A stretch of 64,000 bases of DNA, taken from Planctomycetota bacterium (lineage in GTDB: Bacteria > Planctomycetota > PUPC01 > JACPCR01). The notes under the pieces are model-generated. The model did not search any database. It was not told the DNA's origin and saw nothing but the letters and a program-made list of their open reading frames with translations. Below are positions 27,179-36,919 of the stretch, one piece after another. Position numbers and translations under genes: made by a program. The number at the start of each line of letters is the position of its first letter. Position 1 is the first letter of the stretch. The stretch lies in the NCBI GenBank assembly GCA_027625095.1, contig JAQBXN010000027.1, positions 1 to 64,000 on the forward strand. The letters are read 5' to 3'.

Positions 27179-30100
27179 ATGAGACACACAATTTTCTTTG
27201 CAGTTGCATTTGCTTTCCTCCTGGAAATGGCAGCCGCGAATGAGGCATTCACCAAGCAGCAGTTGGAGTTCTTCGAATCGGACATCCGGCCTCTTCTTGC
27301 CGGCAAGTGTTTTCAATGCCATGGCCCGAAAAAAGTTGAATCTGGCCTGAGGCTGGATTCTCGTGAGCGACTGCTCTACGGTGGCGAGCGTGGCCCGGCG
27401 GCCATAGCAAGCAATTCGGCTGACAGCCTTATGTTGAAGGCAGTGCGTCGCCAGGAAAAACTAAAGATGCCGCCGAAAGACGAGGAGGCTCTTGATGAGC
27501 ACCAGGTAGCGGTGTTGGAGAAGTGGATAAACATGGGAGCGCCCTGGCCCGAAGGCGAGGTGGTAGAGCCGGTACTCGGCGACCAGGTGTACCTTTTCAA
27601 GCAGGCTGAATCACACTGGGCCTTTCAGCCGATAAAAAATCCGCCGATCCCAGAGATGAGGAGTCGGGCTGCTGGACAGGCTATTGACGCATTTATCAAT
27701 CGAGGGCTCGAAGCCAGCGGTCTGACTCCTTCACCGGCTGCTGATCGCCGCACGCTCCTTCGCCGGGCTTATTACGATCTCATCGGTCTGCCGCCAAAGT
27801 TTGAGCAGTATCAGGCATTCGAAAACGACAAGTCGCCTGTCGCCTTTGAAAGAGTGGTCGACGAACTCCTCGAATCGAGACACTTCGGCGAACGCTGGGG
27901 CCGACACTGGTTGGATGTTGCCCGTTACGCGGATACTCGTGACTGGCATTCGGCTATAGACATGCGTTACCCGTACGCTTACACCTACCGCGACTGGGTG
28001 ATCGAGGCTCTCAATCGTGACCTGCCCTACGACCAGTTCATAAAGGAACAGATAGCAGCGGACTTCTATACGAAGGAAGCCGACTCACCTGCGCTCGCCG
28101 CACTTGGAATGCTGACCGTCGGGCCCCGCTATATCGATAAAATCCACGAGATCATTAACGACCGCATCGATCTGATTACTCGGGGCATCATGGGTCTGAC
28201 CGTCACCTGCGCACGCTGTCACGATCACAAGTATGACCCGATCCCGATTCAGGATTACTACTCGCTCCACGGTGTATTTTCGAGCATCACTGAGCCTGAC
28301 GATTATCCGAAGATAAGCGGCTATACCGTCCCCGAAAAGGACAAGAAAGCCTTTGATGAGGAATACGGAAAGAAGAGCGATGAATTCGAAAAGTTTCTGG
28401 ACAAGGTTCAATCGGACTCCAACGAAGAATTGCATAACCGAATCGGTGATTACCTGCTTGGAGTCTTTGAATTTGATCCTCAGGCTCAATCTGACAGCGC
28501 ATTCACCGCAAATAAAAAACTAAAGAGAAGTGTTTTTGCAGCCATGCGTACCCGAATGACCGAATTGCAAAGACAGGAAAAGTGGAAGAAACATCCGGTG
28601 TTAGCAACGTGGGCCGCCTTGAACGCAGTTACAGAGACGGAGTTCCCCGACAAACTTGCAAAGTTCCTGGAGCAACCGCCTGTCAATCTGAACGCAGCAT
28701 TCCTGAAAGCACTGGAGATCCGTCCAACAACACCACGCCAATTGCTGGAGCGGATATGCAGCATGATGGCGGAGGTGCACAAAGAGTGGACGGAACTTCA
28801 GAAGAGTGACAAGACGGCAACAACTTTGCCGAGTCCGGAGCGGGAAGAAATCCGGCAGCTTCTGTCCGAAGCTCCGTTCACGCTTACCCGGGATGAATCC
28901 CAGCGTGCGCTCGACGGGGAAGAAAGAACCAAAGAGCAGAAATTCAATCGCGAGCTCAAGCAGATTGAGTCTACGCACCCCGGCGCACCAGCAAGAGCGA
29001 TGGTAGTTGCTGATAAGCCGACACCGGTCAATCCCGTGGTTTTCAAGCGCGGCAATCCGGGAGATCGCGGTGAAAACGTGCCCCGGCGGTTCTTGGCCTG
29101 CATCGCAGGGAAGGATTCGCCGCCATTCAAAGAAGGCAGTGGACGCGGCGAACTTGCGGAGGCCATCGTCAGCAAATCTAATCCGTTGACGGCGAGGGTG
29201 ACGGCTAATCGAGTCTGGCGGCTTCTGTTTGGCAAGGGCTTTGTGGAGACGCCGGGCGACTTCGGGCTGCGAACGCCACAACCTTCTCATCCCGAATTGC
29301 TTGATCACCTGGCGACGAGCTTGATGAATGATGGATGGTCACTCAAGAAACTAATTCGCAGGATCATGCTCTCCAGCACCTACCAACAGGGGAGTGGTGA
29401 TCGCTCGGACTGCGCCACCATCGATCCCGAGAATCAATGTTTCTGGCGAATGAATCGGCGCCAAATGGATTTTGAAGCCATGCGCGACAGCTTGCTTGCT
29501 GCGAGTGGCCTGCTTGATACGACCATGCGCGGCAGATCGGAGAAACTTTTTGAACCACCCTTCTCAAAGAGACGCTCGGTTTATGGCTACATAGATCGTC
29601 TTAACTTCTCAGAAGTCCTGGCAGCTTTCGATGTGCCAAATCCGGATCAGACAAGCCCGGAGCGGCACCACACCTCTGTGCCTCAGCGCACTCTGTTTCA
29701 ACTGAACAGCCCGTTCGTCATCGAACAGGCCCGTCATCTGAAAACGGCCGAAGGATTTCAGAAGCTCGGTGATAGACCACAAAAAATTCAGTTTCTGTAC
29801 CATCGCATCTTCGGCCGCGAAGCGAACAATGAAGAGCTGGATATGGCGGGAGAATTTCTGGAGGGCGTTACTGATTCTTCAACGATTCAAACGGTATGGC
29901 AGTACGGATACGGTTCCCCGGAGCCTGATGCAGACCCCAAGCATAGATTCACAAAGGCGCCTCATTTCTCCGGCACCGCCTATCAAGGCAGCGCTACCTA
30001 TCCAGACCCCGATTATGGTTACTTTCAGATTTTTGCGGAGGGGGGGCATCCTGGCAACGTTCGGAATATGTCCTGTATCATCCGATTCATCGCACCGCTG

Positions 30101-30472
30101 GCAGCGGAGGTTGAAATCGCCGGCCACCTCAAACACATGAACCGGAGCTGCGGCGATGGTGTCCGGGCCGTGGTGATCAGCAGTAACAAAGGCGTCATCG
30201 GCGAATGGGTTGCGTTCAAAGATAAAGAATCGCCAACCAATATCAGCAGCCATTTGATGAAGAAGGACGAGATTCTCGATTTCATCCTCGATATGCAGGC
30301 AAACCCCAGTTGTGATTCCTATCACTGGCGATTCACCATAAATTCATTGAGTGGCAATGACAGTTGGGATTCACAGGGCTCATTTTCGAGTCCGCCTGAA
30401 GCCACGCTCAAGCCATGGGATCAACTCGCGCAAGCACTGTTGCTTACAAATGAATTTATGTTTGTAGATTAG
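27179..30472 (+). CDS. PSCyt1/DUF1549-DUF1553 protein with c-type haem motif
   Basis: KCFQCHGPKKVESGLRLDSRERLLYGGERGPA, LIGLPP, RWGRHWLDVARYADT, LTARVTANRVWRLLFGKGFVETPGDFGLRTPQPSHPELLDHLA, LAQALLLTNEFMFVD. Confidence 0.92.
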   Translation: MRHTIFFAVAFAFLLEMAAANEAFTKQQLEFFESDIRPLLAGKCFQCHGPKKVESGLRLDSRERLLYGGERGPAAIASNSADSLMLKAVRRQEKLKMPPKDEEALDEHQVAVLEKWINMGAPWPEGEVVEPVLGDQVYLFKQAESHWAFQPIKNPPIPEMRSRAAGQAIDAFINRGLEASGLTPSPAADRRTLLRRAYYDLIGLPPKFEQYQAFENDKSPVAFERVVDELLESRHFGERWGRHWLDVARYADTRDWHSAIDMRYPYAYTYRDWVIEALNRDLPYDQFIKEQIAADFYTKEADSPALAALGMLTVGPRYIDKIHEIINDRIDLITRGIMGLTVTCARCHDHKYDPIPIQDYYSLHGVFSSITEPDDYPKISGYTVPEKDKKAFDEEYGKKSDEFEKFLDKVQSDSNEELHNRIGDYLLGVFEFDPQAQSDSAFTANKKLKRSVFAAMRTRMTELQRQEKWKKHPVLATWAALNAVTETEFPDKLAKFLEQPPVNLNAAFLKALEIRPTTPRQLLERICSMMAEVHKEWTELQKSDKTATTLPSPEREEIRQLLSEAPFTLTRDESQRALDGEERTKEQKFNRELKQIESTHPGAPARAMVVADKPTPVNPVVFKRGNPGDRGENVPRRFLACIAGKDSPPFKEGSGRGELAEAIVSKSNPLTARVTANRVWRLLFGKGFVETPGDFGLRTPQPSHPELLDHLATSLMNDGWSLKKLIRRIMLSSTYQQGSGDRSDCATIDPENQCFWRMNRRQMDFEAMRDSLLAASGLLDTTMRGRSEKLFEPPFSKRRSVYGYIDRLNFSEVLAAFDVPNPDQTSPERHHTSVPQRTLFQLNSPFVIEQARHLKTAEGFQKLGDRPQKIQFLYHRIFGREANNEELDMAGEFLEGVTDSSTIQTVWQYGYGSPEPDADPKHRFTKAPHFSGTAYQGSATYPDPDYGYFQIFAEGGHPGNVRNMSCIIRFIAPLAAEVEIAGHLKHMNRSCGDGVRAVVISSNKGVIGEWVAFKDKESPTNISSHLMKKDEILDFILDMQANPSCDSYHWRFTINSLSGNDSWDSQGSFSSPPEATLKPWDQLAQALLLTNEFMFVD

Positions 30473-30515
30473 GTCACCGTGAAGAATCCCTTCATCAACT
30501 AACCATTCCTAGACA

Positions 30516-31913
30516 ATGACCCCTTCCCTCACACGCCGCGAACTTCTGCACCGCTCGACTCTGGGCTTGGGTTCGTTAGCGCTTGCGGACCTTCTGAATG
30601 CCGGTGGTGACTCCAGAAACCCGCTGGGCGTCAAGCAACCACACTACCCGGCGAAGGTAAAGAGGGTCATCCACCTGTTTATGAATGGCGGCCCGTCTCA
30701 GGTCGATACGTTCGACCCAAAGCCGATGCTCGACAAGTATGATGGAAAGACATTACCGACAGGCAATCTTCGAACAGAACGCGCTACCGGCTCGGCAATG
30801 AGGTCGCCGTTCAAGTTCAAGAAATATGGCAAGGTGGGCCTCGATGTGAGCGAGCTCTTCAGCAACGTGGGTGAATGCGCGGACGATCTTTGTGTCATTC
30901 GTTCCATGCACACAAACGTGCCAAACCATGAACCGAGCTTGATGTTGATGAATTGCGGCGACAGCATCATGTCCCGTCCCAGTGTTGGTTCGTGGCTGCT
31001 CTATGGGCTTGGCACAGAAAATCAGAATATGCCCGGCTTCATCGTACTTTGCCCCGGAGGGCGTCCGGTCTCCGAAGCGGCGAACTGGCGCAGCTCATTT
31101 CTGCCGGGCATTTACCAGGGCACACACATTGATACGAAGAGGGCTCGTGACAAGCTGCTGGCGAATGCGACCAACCGAGTCCTGACCACTGAACAGCAGC
31201 GACGCCAGCTCGATTACATCCAGCAACTCAACGTCAGGCACCTCATGGGCCGAGAGGGTGACAGCCAAATTGAGGCGCGCATCCAATCGCTCGAACTCGC
31301 ATTCAGAATGCAGACCGAAGCCACTGATGCTTTCGCCGTCGAAAAAGAGCCACGTCACATCCGCGAAATGTATGGTAACGGCCTGCAGGCCCGTCAGATG
31401 ATGATGGCCAGGCGACTGGTTGAACGGGGCGTGCGTTACGTCCAGGTCTGGCACGGCGCCGGCCAACCCTGGGATTCGCACAACGATCTCGAATGCGCCC
31501 ATCGTCGGCTCGCCCGGGAATGCGACCAACCCATCGCGGCGCTCCTGAAAGATCTCAAACAGAGAGGAATGCTGGAGGACACGCTTGTCATCTGGGGTGG
31601 CGAATTCGGTCGCACACCCGCGGTCGAGCTCCCAAATCCACAGAATGGGAATGCCAAACTAGGCCGTGACCATAACAACCATGGCTTCACCATGTGGTTG
31701 GCGGGAGGAGGTGTTAAGGCGGGTTATATCCACGGCACCACGGATGAATTCGGTTTCAAGGCGGTGGACGGCCGCATCCACATCCACGATTTCCATGCAA
31801 CGCTCCTCCACCTGCTTGGCTTCGACCATGAGAAGCTGACTTACCGCTACGCCGGCCGCGATTTCAGACTGACGGATGTGCATGGCGAGGTGGTGAAAGA
31901 GTTGCTGGCGTAG
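30516..31913 (+). CDS. DUF1501 domain-containing protein
   Basis: RRELLHRSTLGLGSLALADLL Tat-like N-terminus; HLFMNGGPSQVDTFDPKPML...WGGEFGRTPAVE...GRDHNNHGFTMWLAGGGVKAGYIHGTTDEFGF. Confidence 0.93.
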   Translation: MTPSLTRRELLHRSTLGLGSLALADLLNAGGDSRNPLGVKQPHYPAKVKRVIHLFMNGGPSQVDTFDPKPMLDKYDGKTLPTGNLRTERATGSAMRSPFKFKKYGKVGLDVSELFSNVGECADDLCVIRSMHTNVPNHEPSLMLMNCGDSIMSRPSVGSWLLYGLGTENQNMPGFIVLCPGGRPVSEAANWRSSFLPGIYQGTHIDTKRARDKLLANATNRVLTTEQQRRQLDYIQQLNVRHLMGREGDSQIEARIQSLELAFRMQTEATDAFAVEKEPRHIREMYGNGLQARQMMMARRLVERGVRYVQVWHGAGQPWDSHNDLECAHRRLARECDQPIAALLKDLKQRGMLEDTLVIWGGEFGRTPAVELPNPQNGNAKLGRDHNNHGFTMWLAGGGVKAGYIHGTTDEFGFKAVDGRIHIHDFHATLLHLLGFDHEKLTYRYAGRDFRLTDVHGEVVKELLA

Positions 31914-31924
31914 GCCTGTTACTG

Positions 31925-32341
31925 TCAGGGGAATCGCTGCAAAGCGTTAAGCTGTTGTCTAATTGCGATGATGGCTTTTCGGTTCATGCCCATAACACGT
32001 GCGGTAGCACGACCGATTGGTGTCAGGCCATTCACACGCCAGGTCGCTGTCCACGTGAAATGTTCAGACCAACTATCCGTTCGAGGATTGAAAAAAACAA
32101 CCAACCTACCTGTCTTGGGATCGCGAACAGTTACACGAGCCGCCTTTCGTAGTGAGCAGGTAACGCATGCCAGGGCAAGATTGTCAGGATGAGTCTGGCC
32201 ACCGTCAGCCCTTGGCCTGATGTGATCTATGTGGAAAGTAGCTTCCTGAGAGGACTGGGGAAGCAGGCAGTATTCGGAGCGATTCGAGGCTCGCTGACGA
32301 ACAAGCTTTGCGACATTGGCGGGAATATATGCGGAACTCAT
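31925..32341 (-). CDS. HNH endonuclease-like protein
   Basis: ASNRSEYCLLPQSSQEATFHIDHIRPRADGGQTHPDNLALACVTCSLRK. Confidence 0.85.
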   Translation of the reverse strand: MSSAYIPANVAKLVRQRASNRSEYCLLPQSSQEATFHIDHIRPRADGGQTHPDNLALACVTCSLRKAARVTVRDPKTGRLVVFFNPRTDSWSEHFTWTATWRVNGLTPIGRATARVMGMNRKAIIAIRQQLNALQRFP

Positions 32342-32565
32342 GCGCCCGCATGGAGGCTTGCGCTCTCAACTCGCAATTTCATAAGCGCGAGCATATCCAC
32401 CAGCTGGGTGAGTGCCTCGGCCTCTCGGCGTTCTCTGCTTGTGAGCTTCCCTTTTTCATCTTGCTTATCGAGCAATTCCTGCAGGCGCTCGTGAAGTGCA
32501 GGGGGCAACTTGAACTCTTCGAGATCTTTTGGGAGCTGGAGTTGAACTGTTACGGAATGGCCCAT
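32338..32565 (-). CDS. Small helical protein, 4-nt overlap with HNH gene
   Basis: MGHSVTVQLQLPKDLEEFKLPPALHERLQELLDKQDEKGKLTSRERREAEALTQLVDMLALMKLRV; ATGA overlap. Confidence 0.75.
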   Translation of the reverse strand: MGHSVTVQLQLPKDLEEFKLPPALHERLQELLDKQDEKGKLTSRERREAEALTQLVDMLALMKLRVESASLHAGA

Positions 32566-32568
32566 TGT

Positions 32569-32838
32569 CTATCCTCTTGGGTTTGAGCTTTGTTTCAGTT
32601 TTGCTTCGAGAGCGGAAGGAGGCTGATGAATAAATTTATCCACATAACCGGTCTCACTCCGAATTTCATCCCGGATTTCATCGATGTGGCTGCGGATAAT
32701 CACGCTGTCCAAGAAACGAATCCGGTGGCCTGCGATACCTGCTTTACCTCCGCAGATTCCAGGGTTCTGTGTAATCCTTTGCGTCAAAAATTCTGAAATG
32801 TCTTTAGCATCCCTTACTTCAGTCTCAAATCCGGGCAT
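32569..32838 (-). pseudogene. DUF433-like protein with apparent internal deletion (open frame extends to 32913)
   Basis: RITQNPGICGGKAGIAGHRIRFLDSVII joined directly to HIDEIRDEIRSETGYVDKFIHQPPSALEAKLKQ; central segment expected in DUF433 absent. Confidence 0.5.
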
Positions 32839-32903
32839 GAATCCTCGAGGCTCAATGACGTTCCTCAAGGATTGGTCACCCACCTTGTTACCCGCAGCGG
32901 ACT

Positions 32904-33857
32904 TCACTCCCAACCCACTCCGGATGGCATCCCAGCCCGTTCGAGAATTCTGATGGGCACGCGCACATCCAAGTCGACTGCCCAGGGGACGTCTGCATTG
33001 AATATCAATTCGTAGGTGATCTTGACCAAATCACTGGACGTGATCGAGCAATAAAGATCCTCTGGCAAGGAAAACTGCAGGTCGATTGTTGAAGGTATGC
33101 CCTGCTTGATATTGGGGTGAGGCACTTCCAGCAATCGATGCTTGATCTCTCGCGTCGAATCCCGGCTGCGTGCCTTTTGATGGACGATCATGTTCAGGTC
33201 GACGGTTACCTGTTTAATGACCCTGTTCGAGTCGTTATTGGCTTGGAGAGCACCCTTGATGACTTCGCCTGGGAAGTACATGTTGCGTTCAACGCCTGCT
33301 TCCAGTTCCAACGATCCGCCGCCCATGTCGAACATGAATGACTTATTGTTTTTTGATGAGACGGGATTGATGTCCCACGGGTCATAGGTTTCGTAGACGG
33401 TGAACTCGCCCATTTCAATAATGTCGAAGCTCAGTGGAATGTCCGCGTATGCCTTCACCTGATGGGCTATTTTATAGTGGCTGTCACCCGGGTTGTAATC
33501 CGCAGGCAGGTTCGGTGGCAGCGTGTATTCGAACTCAAAGGGATGCTCGCCGAGCGCGAGAAATTCGTAATGTTCTTTCGAAAAAATCCCCCTCACTGCA
33601 TCCGCCAGTAGTTCTGTTCTTGACAATGCAGGCCGACCAAAGAGCGTGAGTTCGTCATGGTAGAAGTCTGCTGTCTGTGTGTGGGTGGAGCTGTTCTTTC
33701 CGCCGCCGGTTCTCCAGTAGGATTTTTCAAATCCATGAAAATCGATGCGTATGCCTCTGACCGGGATGGTTTCCGATAATGAAAGAATGACCCGGCCTCT
33801 GATAGTCTCACCGCCGGTGTAATCGGTCTTCTCAGTTTCTATTTGAATGCTGCTCAT
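32904..33857 (-). CDS. Arrestin-like (N and C domain) protein
   Basis: TEKTDYTGGETIRGRVILSLSETIPVRGIRIDFHGFEKSYW...; SLELEAGVERNMYFPGEVIKGALQANNDSNRVIKQVTVDLNMIV; start ATG 33857 inside longer ORF. Confidence 0.72.
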   Translation of the reverse strand: MSSIQIETEKTDYTGGETIRGRVILSLSETIPVRGIRIDFHGFEKSYWRTGGGKNSSTHTQTADFYHDELTLFGRPALSRTELLADAVRGIFSKEHYEFLALGEHPFEFEYTLPPNLPADYNPGDSHYKIAHQVKAYADIPLSFDIIEMGEFTVYETYDPWDINPVSSKNNKSFMFDMGGGSLELEAGVERNMYFPGEVIKGALQANNDSNRVIKQVTVDLNMIVHQKARSRDSTREIKHRLLEVPHPNIKQGIPSTIDLQFSLPEDLYCSITSSDLVKITYELIFNADVPWAVDLDVRVPIRILERAGMPSGVGWE

Positions 33858-34102
33858 TCTGAATTTGCTCGATGGCCCTTGTGATTGTGCTCCACAAAAC
33901 AATGCCTGCCAGCCTTTTGCTTGCGCTGTATCAGAAGCTCTGTAACTCGTAGAGGATAAAAGATTACGAGTAAGAGCTTTCAGATTTGGCCAGAATCGCC
34001 GGCGATTCGAGACGCCGCCACTTCCAGCAGAATTTGGGCGAAGGGTAGCCTGTAGCCCTGCTGCTTGATTCCCTGTGGACTTGGGCGATATAGTTCGCGC
34101 AG

Positions 34103-35122
34103 ATGGACTCACCTAGCAAAATTATGGAAGCAACTGATCCTCAGCCTGTTATCGAATTGGCCACCTCTTACTGGCGGTCGGCCACTTTCCTGGCTGCGAA
34201 CAAACTTGGTTTGTTTGCAAAGCTCGGTGATATGTCTTTGACAGCAGCGGAAATAGCGTCTGCAATCGGGGCTCGGACAGATAATGTGGAGGGGCTTCTG
34301 AGGGCCTTGTGTTCCCTTAAATTGCTGCGGAAGGAGGGTGAACACTACGCAAACACGCCCACAGCAAAGGTATTTCTGGTACCGGGGCGTTCAACCTATC
34401 TCGGTGAAGCGATTCAATACATGCAGGATGTGTATCATGCATGGGGCAACCTTTCCGAGGCCATATCGAACGGCGGCCCAGCCACCTCCCCTCAACTTCA
34501 GCTCGGGGGCGACAACTCAAAGACCCGCAGCTTCGTGCTCGGAATGCACAACCGAGCCCTTGCAATAGCCCCCGGTATCGTTGAAAAAGTGGATTTGACC
34601 GGCATGCGTAAACTCTTCGATGTCGGCGGCGGTCCAGGCACTTACTCGCTTCTCTTTTGCACGAAGTATCCGGACCTGAGAAGTGAAGTACTCGACTTGC
34701 CTGCTGTAGTCAGTGTTGCCAGGGAAATCGTTGCTGAGTGGCAGATGAATTCGAGGGTCGAGTTCCGATGTGGCAGTTACCTGGATGATAAATTTGGAGA
34801 AGAAAACGACGCGGTCCTTATGTCAGGGATTCTGCATCGCGAGACCGCTGAAACCTGCCGGCAGATCATCTGCCGTGCAGCAGATTCGGTAAAGTCAGGC
34901 GGGATCTGTGTGGCAGCAGATGTCTTTCTCAACGCTGAAAAGGACGGTCCTGAAATGGCTACCCTGTTCGCTCTCAATATGTTTTTGACCAGCGATTCCG
35001 GCGGAGCGCATTCCTGGACGGAAATCGAATCATGGATGGAGGAAGCAGGACTAAAGAATCTGGAAACGATTCACTTGGACCCACCCGCACCGCACACCAT
35101 CGTTGTCGGGCGAAAAGCATGA
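34103..35122 (+). CDS. SAM-dependent (O-)methyltransferase with dimerisation domain
   Basis: YWRSATFLAANKLGLFAKL...GLLRALCSLKLLRKEGEHYANT...LFDVGGGPGTYSLLFCTKYPDLRSEVLDLPAVV. Confidence 0.88.
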   Translation: MDSPSKIMEATDPQPVIELATSYWRSATFLAANKLGLFAKLGDMSLTAAEIASAIGARTDNVEGLLRALCSLKLLRKEGEHYANTPTAKVFLVPGRSTYLGEAIQYMQDVYHAWGNLSEAISNGGPATSPQLQLGGDNSKTRSFVLGMHNRALAIAPGIVEKVDLTGMRKLFDVGGGPGTYSLLFCTKYPDLRSEVLDLPAVVSVAREIVAEWQMNSRVEFRCGSYLDDKFGEENDAVLMSGILHRETAETCRQIICRAADSVKSGGICVAADVFLNAEKDGPEMATLFALNMFLTSDSGGAHSWTEIESWMEEAGLKNLETIHLDPPAPHTIVVGRKA

Positions 35123-35910
35123 ACCGGGATAAGAGTCTGAATAAAACAGATAGTAATTTTCAAACTCTTCACGGGCCTTACCGAAATAACGAACGCCCCC
35201 AAATGCCTGAGAGTTCATTTTACTCATTACTCATTACTTATTACGCCGCGCTCTTCCTGCTATTAAGCACTTCCGCCGCAGAGCAATCTTCGGCCAAAGT
35301 CACCTTCCCGGGCATCCGCGTATTTCCCTCCGAAAAGCGAGTCGAGGTCGATGCCAAGCTCTCCCTGAACGAGGGTATCATCGAGTTCCTCCTGGTGCAG
35401 ACGGAGGGCAAGGACTACGAAAGTTTCCTCGTGACCGAAGCTAAGGCATCGCATCTCAACGTAGCGCTCGGCCTGATCGGACTGAAAAAGAAAGAAGTTG
35501 AGCTTACAAAGGAAGGCATGGTCAAGAGCGTTCCCGGACATGCGCTTATCGACGGTGCAGCCACGATTCAGCTCAGGTGGGAATGGAGAGGTAAGAAATC
35601 AACCTCTGCTGTTGAAGATCTGTGGATACGTCGTTCTACAAAAAAGACCCCGCCGCCCGCGCCATGGATATATGTCGGTTCACGCATTCGGGATATTGAA
35701 GGTGTGGGTAAGGTCTTCGGCGGGGATTATGAAAAGGTCTTGGCGGGCGTTTGGTATGATCCGTCTGCGGTACTGAATTACTCTGTTTCCGCACGTAACC
35801 CTTACTGGGGTGATGACGCAGGATTCATGGTGAATAAAGATGAGGCACCGCCCTTGGGCACGCTGATCACGGTCATTATTACTCCTTGGAAAAACGAGGA
35901 CGGCAAATGA
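35119..35910 (+). CDS. YdjY-domain-like secreted protein
   Basis: FPGIRVFPSEKRVEVDAKLSLNEGIIEFLLVQTEGKDYESFLVTEAKASHLNVALGLIGL; hydrophobic N-terminus; ATGA overlap with next gene. Confidence 0.7.
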   Translation: MNRDKSLNKTDSNFQTLHGPYRNNERPQMPESSFYSLLITYYAALFLLLSTSAAEQSSAKVTFPGIRVFPSEKRVEVDAKLSLNEGIIEFLLVQTEGKDYESFLVTEAKASHLNVALGLIGLKKKEVELTKEGMVKSVPGHALIDGAATIQLRWEWRGKKSTSAVEDLWIRRSTKKTPPPAPWIYVGSRIRDIEGVGKVFGGDYEKVLAGVWYDPSAVLNYSVSARNPYWGDDAGFMVNKDEAPPLGTLITVIITPWKNEDGK

Positions 35911-36914
35911 AAAAAGTGACCGTCTTAGGCACCGGCGGATGGGGAACTGCCATTGCCATCCACCTCAGAAACCAGGGCTGCTCGGTCACTCTGTGGGGCA
36001 GGGATCCGGAATACGTAGCGCAGATAAACGAGACCCGAGTGAACGAGCGTTACCTTCCCGGAACGACGATTCCGCCGGAGATCGCCATTAGAGGTGACGC
36101 GGAGAAATCTCTGAAGGGGGCTGAACTCGTCCTTGAAGCCATCCCCTTGCAGAGCCTGCGCACAATTCTGAAACGTATTGCTCCGGTCTATCCGGCAGGC
36201 GTCCCGATGATCAACTGTTCGAAGGGCATTGAGGGGCAAACCTTGATGCGCGGGTCAGAGATCATTCGGGATGTGCTTGGAGATATCCCGGTCGGCGCGC
36301 TTTCCGGACCAAGCCATTGTGAGGAGGTGGTGCATGGCCGGCCCACTGGAGTCGTCATAGCGTCCTCCGATCCCAGGCTCGCGGAACAGGTGCAGTTGTT
36401 GTTTACCGGCAGAAATTTTCGTGCTTACACAAATACGGACCTGGTTGGAGTAGAGCTGGGCGGTGCAGTAAAGAACGTCATCGCCATCGCTGCCGGCATC
36501 TGTGACGGGCTCGGTTACGGTGACAATTCGAAGGCCGCTCTTGTCACCCGCGGTCTTTCTGAATTGGTGCGACTCGGGCAGGCCATGGGCGCTGAGCCGC
36601 AGACCTTTCTCGGCCTGGCCGGTGTCGGCGATCTTTACACCACCTGTGCGTCTCCCTATGGACGTAACCGTGCCGTTGGAGAACGACTCGGGAGTGGTGA
36701 GACCCTCGACGAAATCCGAAAATCCATGAAGCAGATTGCTGAAGGTGTCGAAACAACAAAGTCGCTGCGAGACCTTAGCATTAAACATCAGGTCGAAATG
36801 CCTATCTGCGAGGAGGTCTACGCAGTCCTCTTTCATGCGAAGAGCCCGGCAGAGGCAGTGCGGGATCTGATGAGCCGCGAGCCCAGAGCAGAGCATGAAG
36901 TGCCGGGTAATTGA
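35907..36914 (+). CDS. gpsA: NAD(P)H-dependent glycerol-3-phosphate dehydrogenase
   Basis: VTVLGTGGWGTAIAIHLRNQGCSVTLWGRD...GALSGPSHCEEV...GGAVKNVIAIAAGICDGLGYGDNSKAALVTRGLSEL...GLAGVGDLYTTCASPYGRNRAVG. Confidence 0.96.
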   Translation: MKKVTVLGTGGWGTAIAIHLRNQGCSVTLWGRDPEYVAQINETRVNERYLPGTTIPPEIAIRGDAEKSLKGAELVLEAIPLQSLRTILKRIAPVYPAGVPMINCSKGIEGQTLMRGSEIIRDVLGDIPVGALSGPSHCEEVVHGRPTGVVIASSDPRLAEQVQLLFTGRNFRAYTNTDLVGVELGGAVKNVIAIAAGICDGLGYGDNSKAALVTRGLSELVRLGQAMGAEPQTFLGLAGVGDLYTTCASPYGRNRAVGERLGSGETLDEIRKSMKQIAEGVETTKSLRDLSIKHQVEMPICEEVYAVLFHAKSPAEAVRDLMSREPRAEHEVPGN

Positions 36915-36919
36915 GCCGG

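Noticed and set aside
28601-29308. 235-aa minus-strand ORF
   Set aside because: Antisense to the DUF1549/DUF1553 gene; no domain signal.
33990-34095. Possible third copy of the dispersed element (cagaatttgggcgaaggg...)
   Set aside because: Only a short, weak resemblance to the 23.8/57.7 kb copies; cannot be supported by eye.
35215-35250. Short tandem tactcat/tacttat repeat
   Set aside because: Lies inside the predicted signal-peptide region of the YdjY-like gene; simple-sequence character alone is insufficient.
36255-36896. 213-aa minus-strand ORF
   Set aside because: Antisense to gpsA, which is unambiguous.
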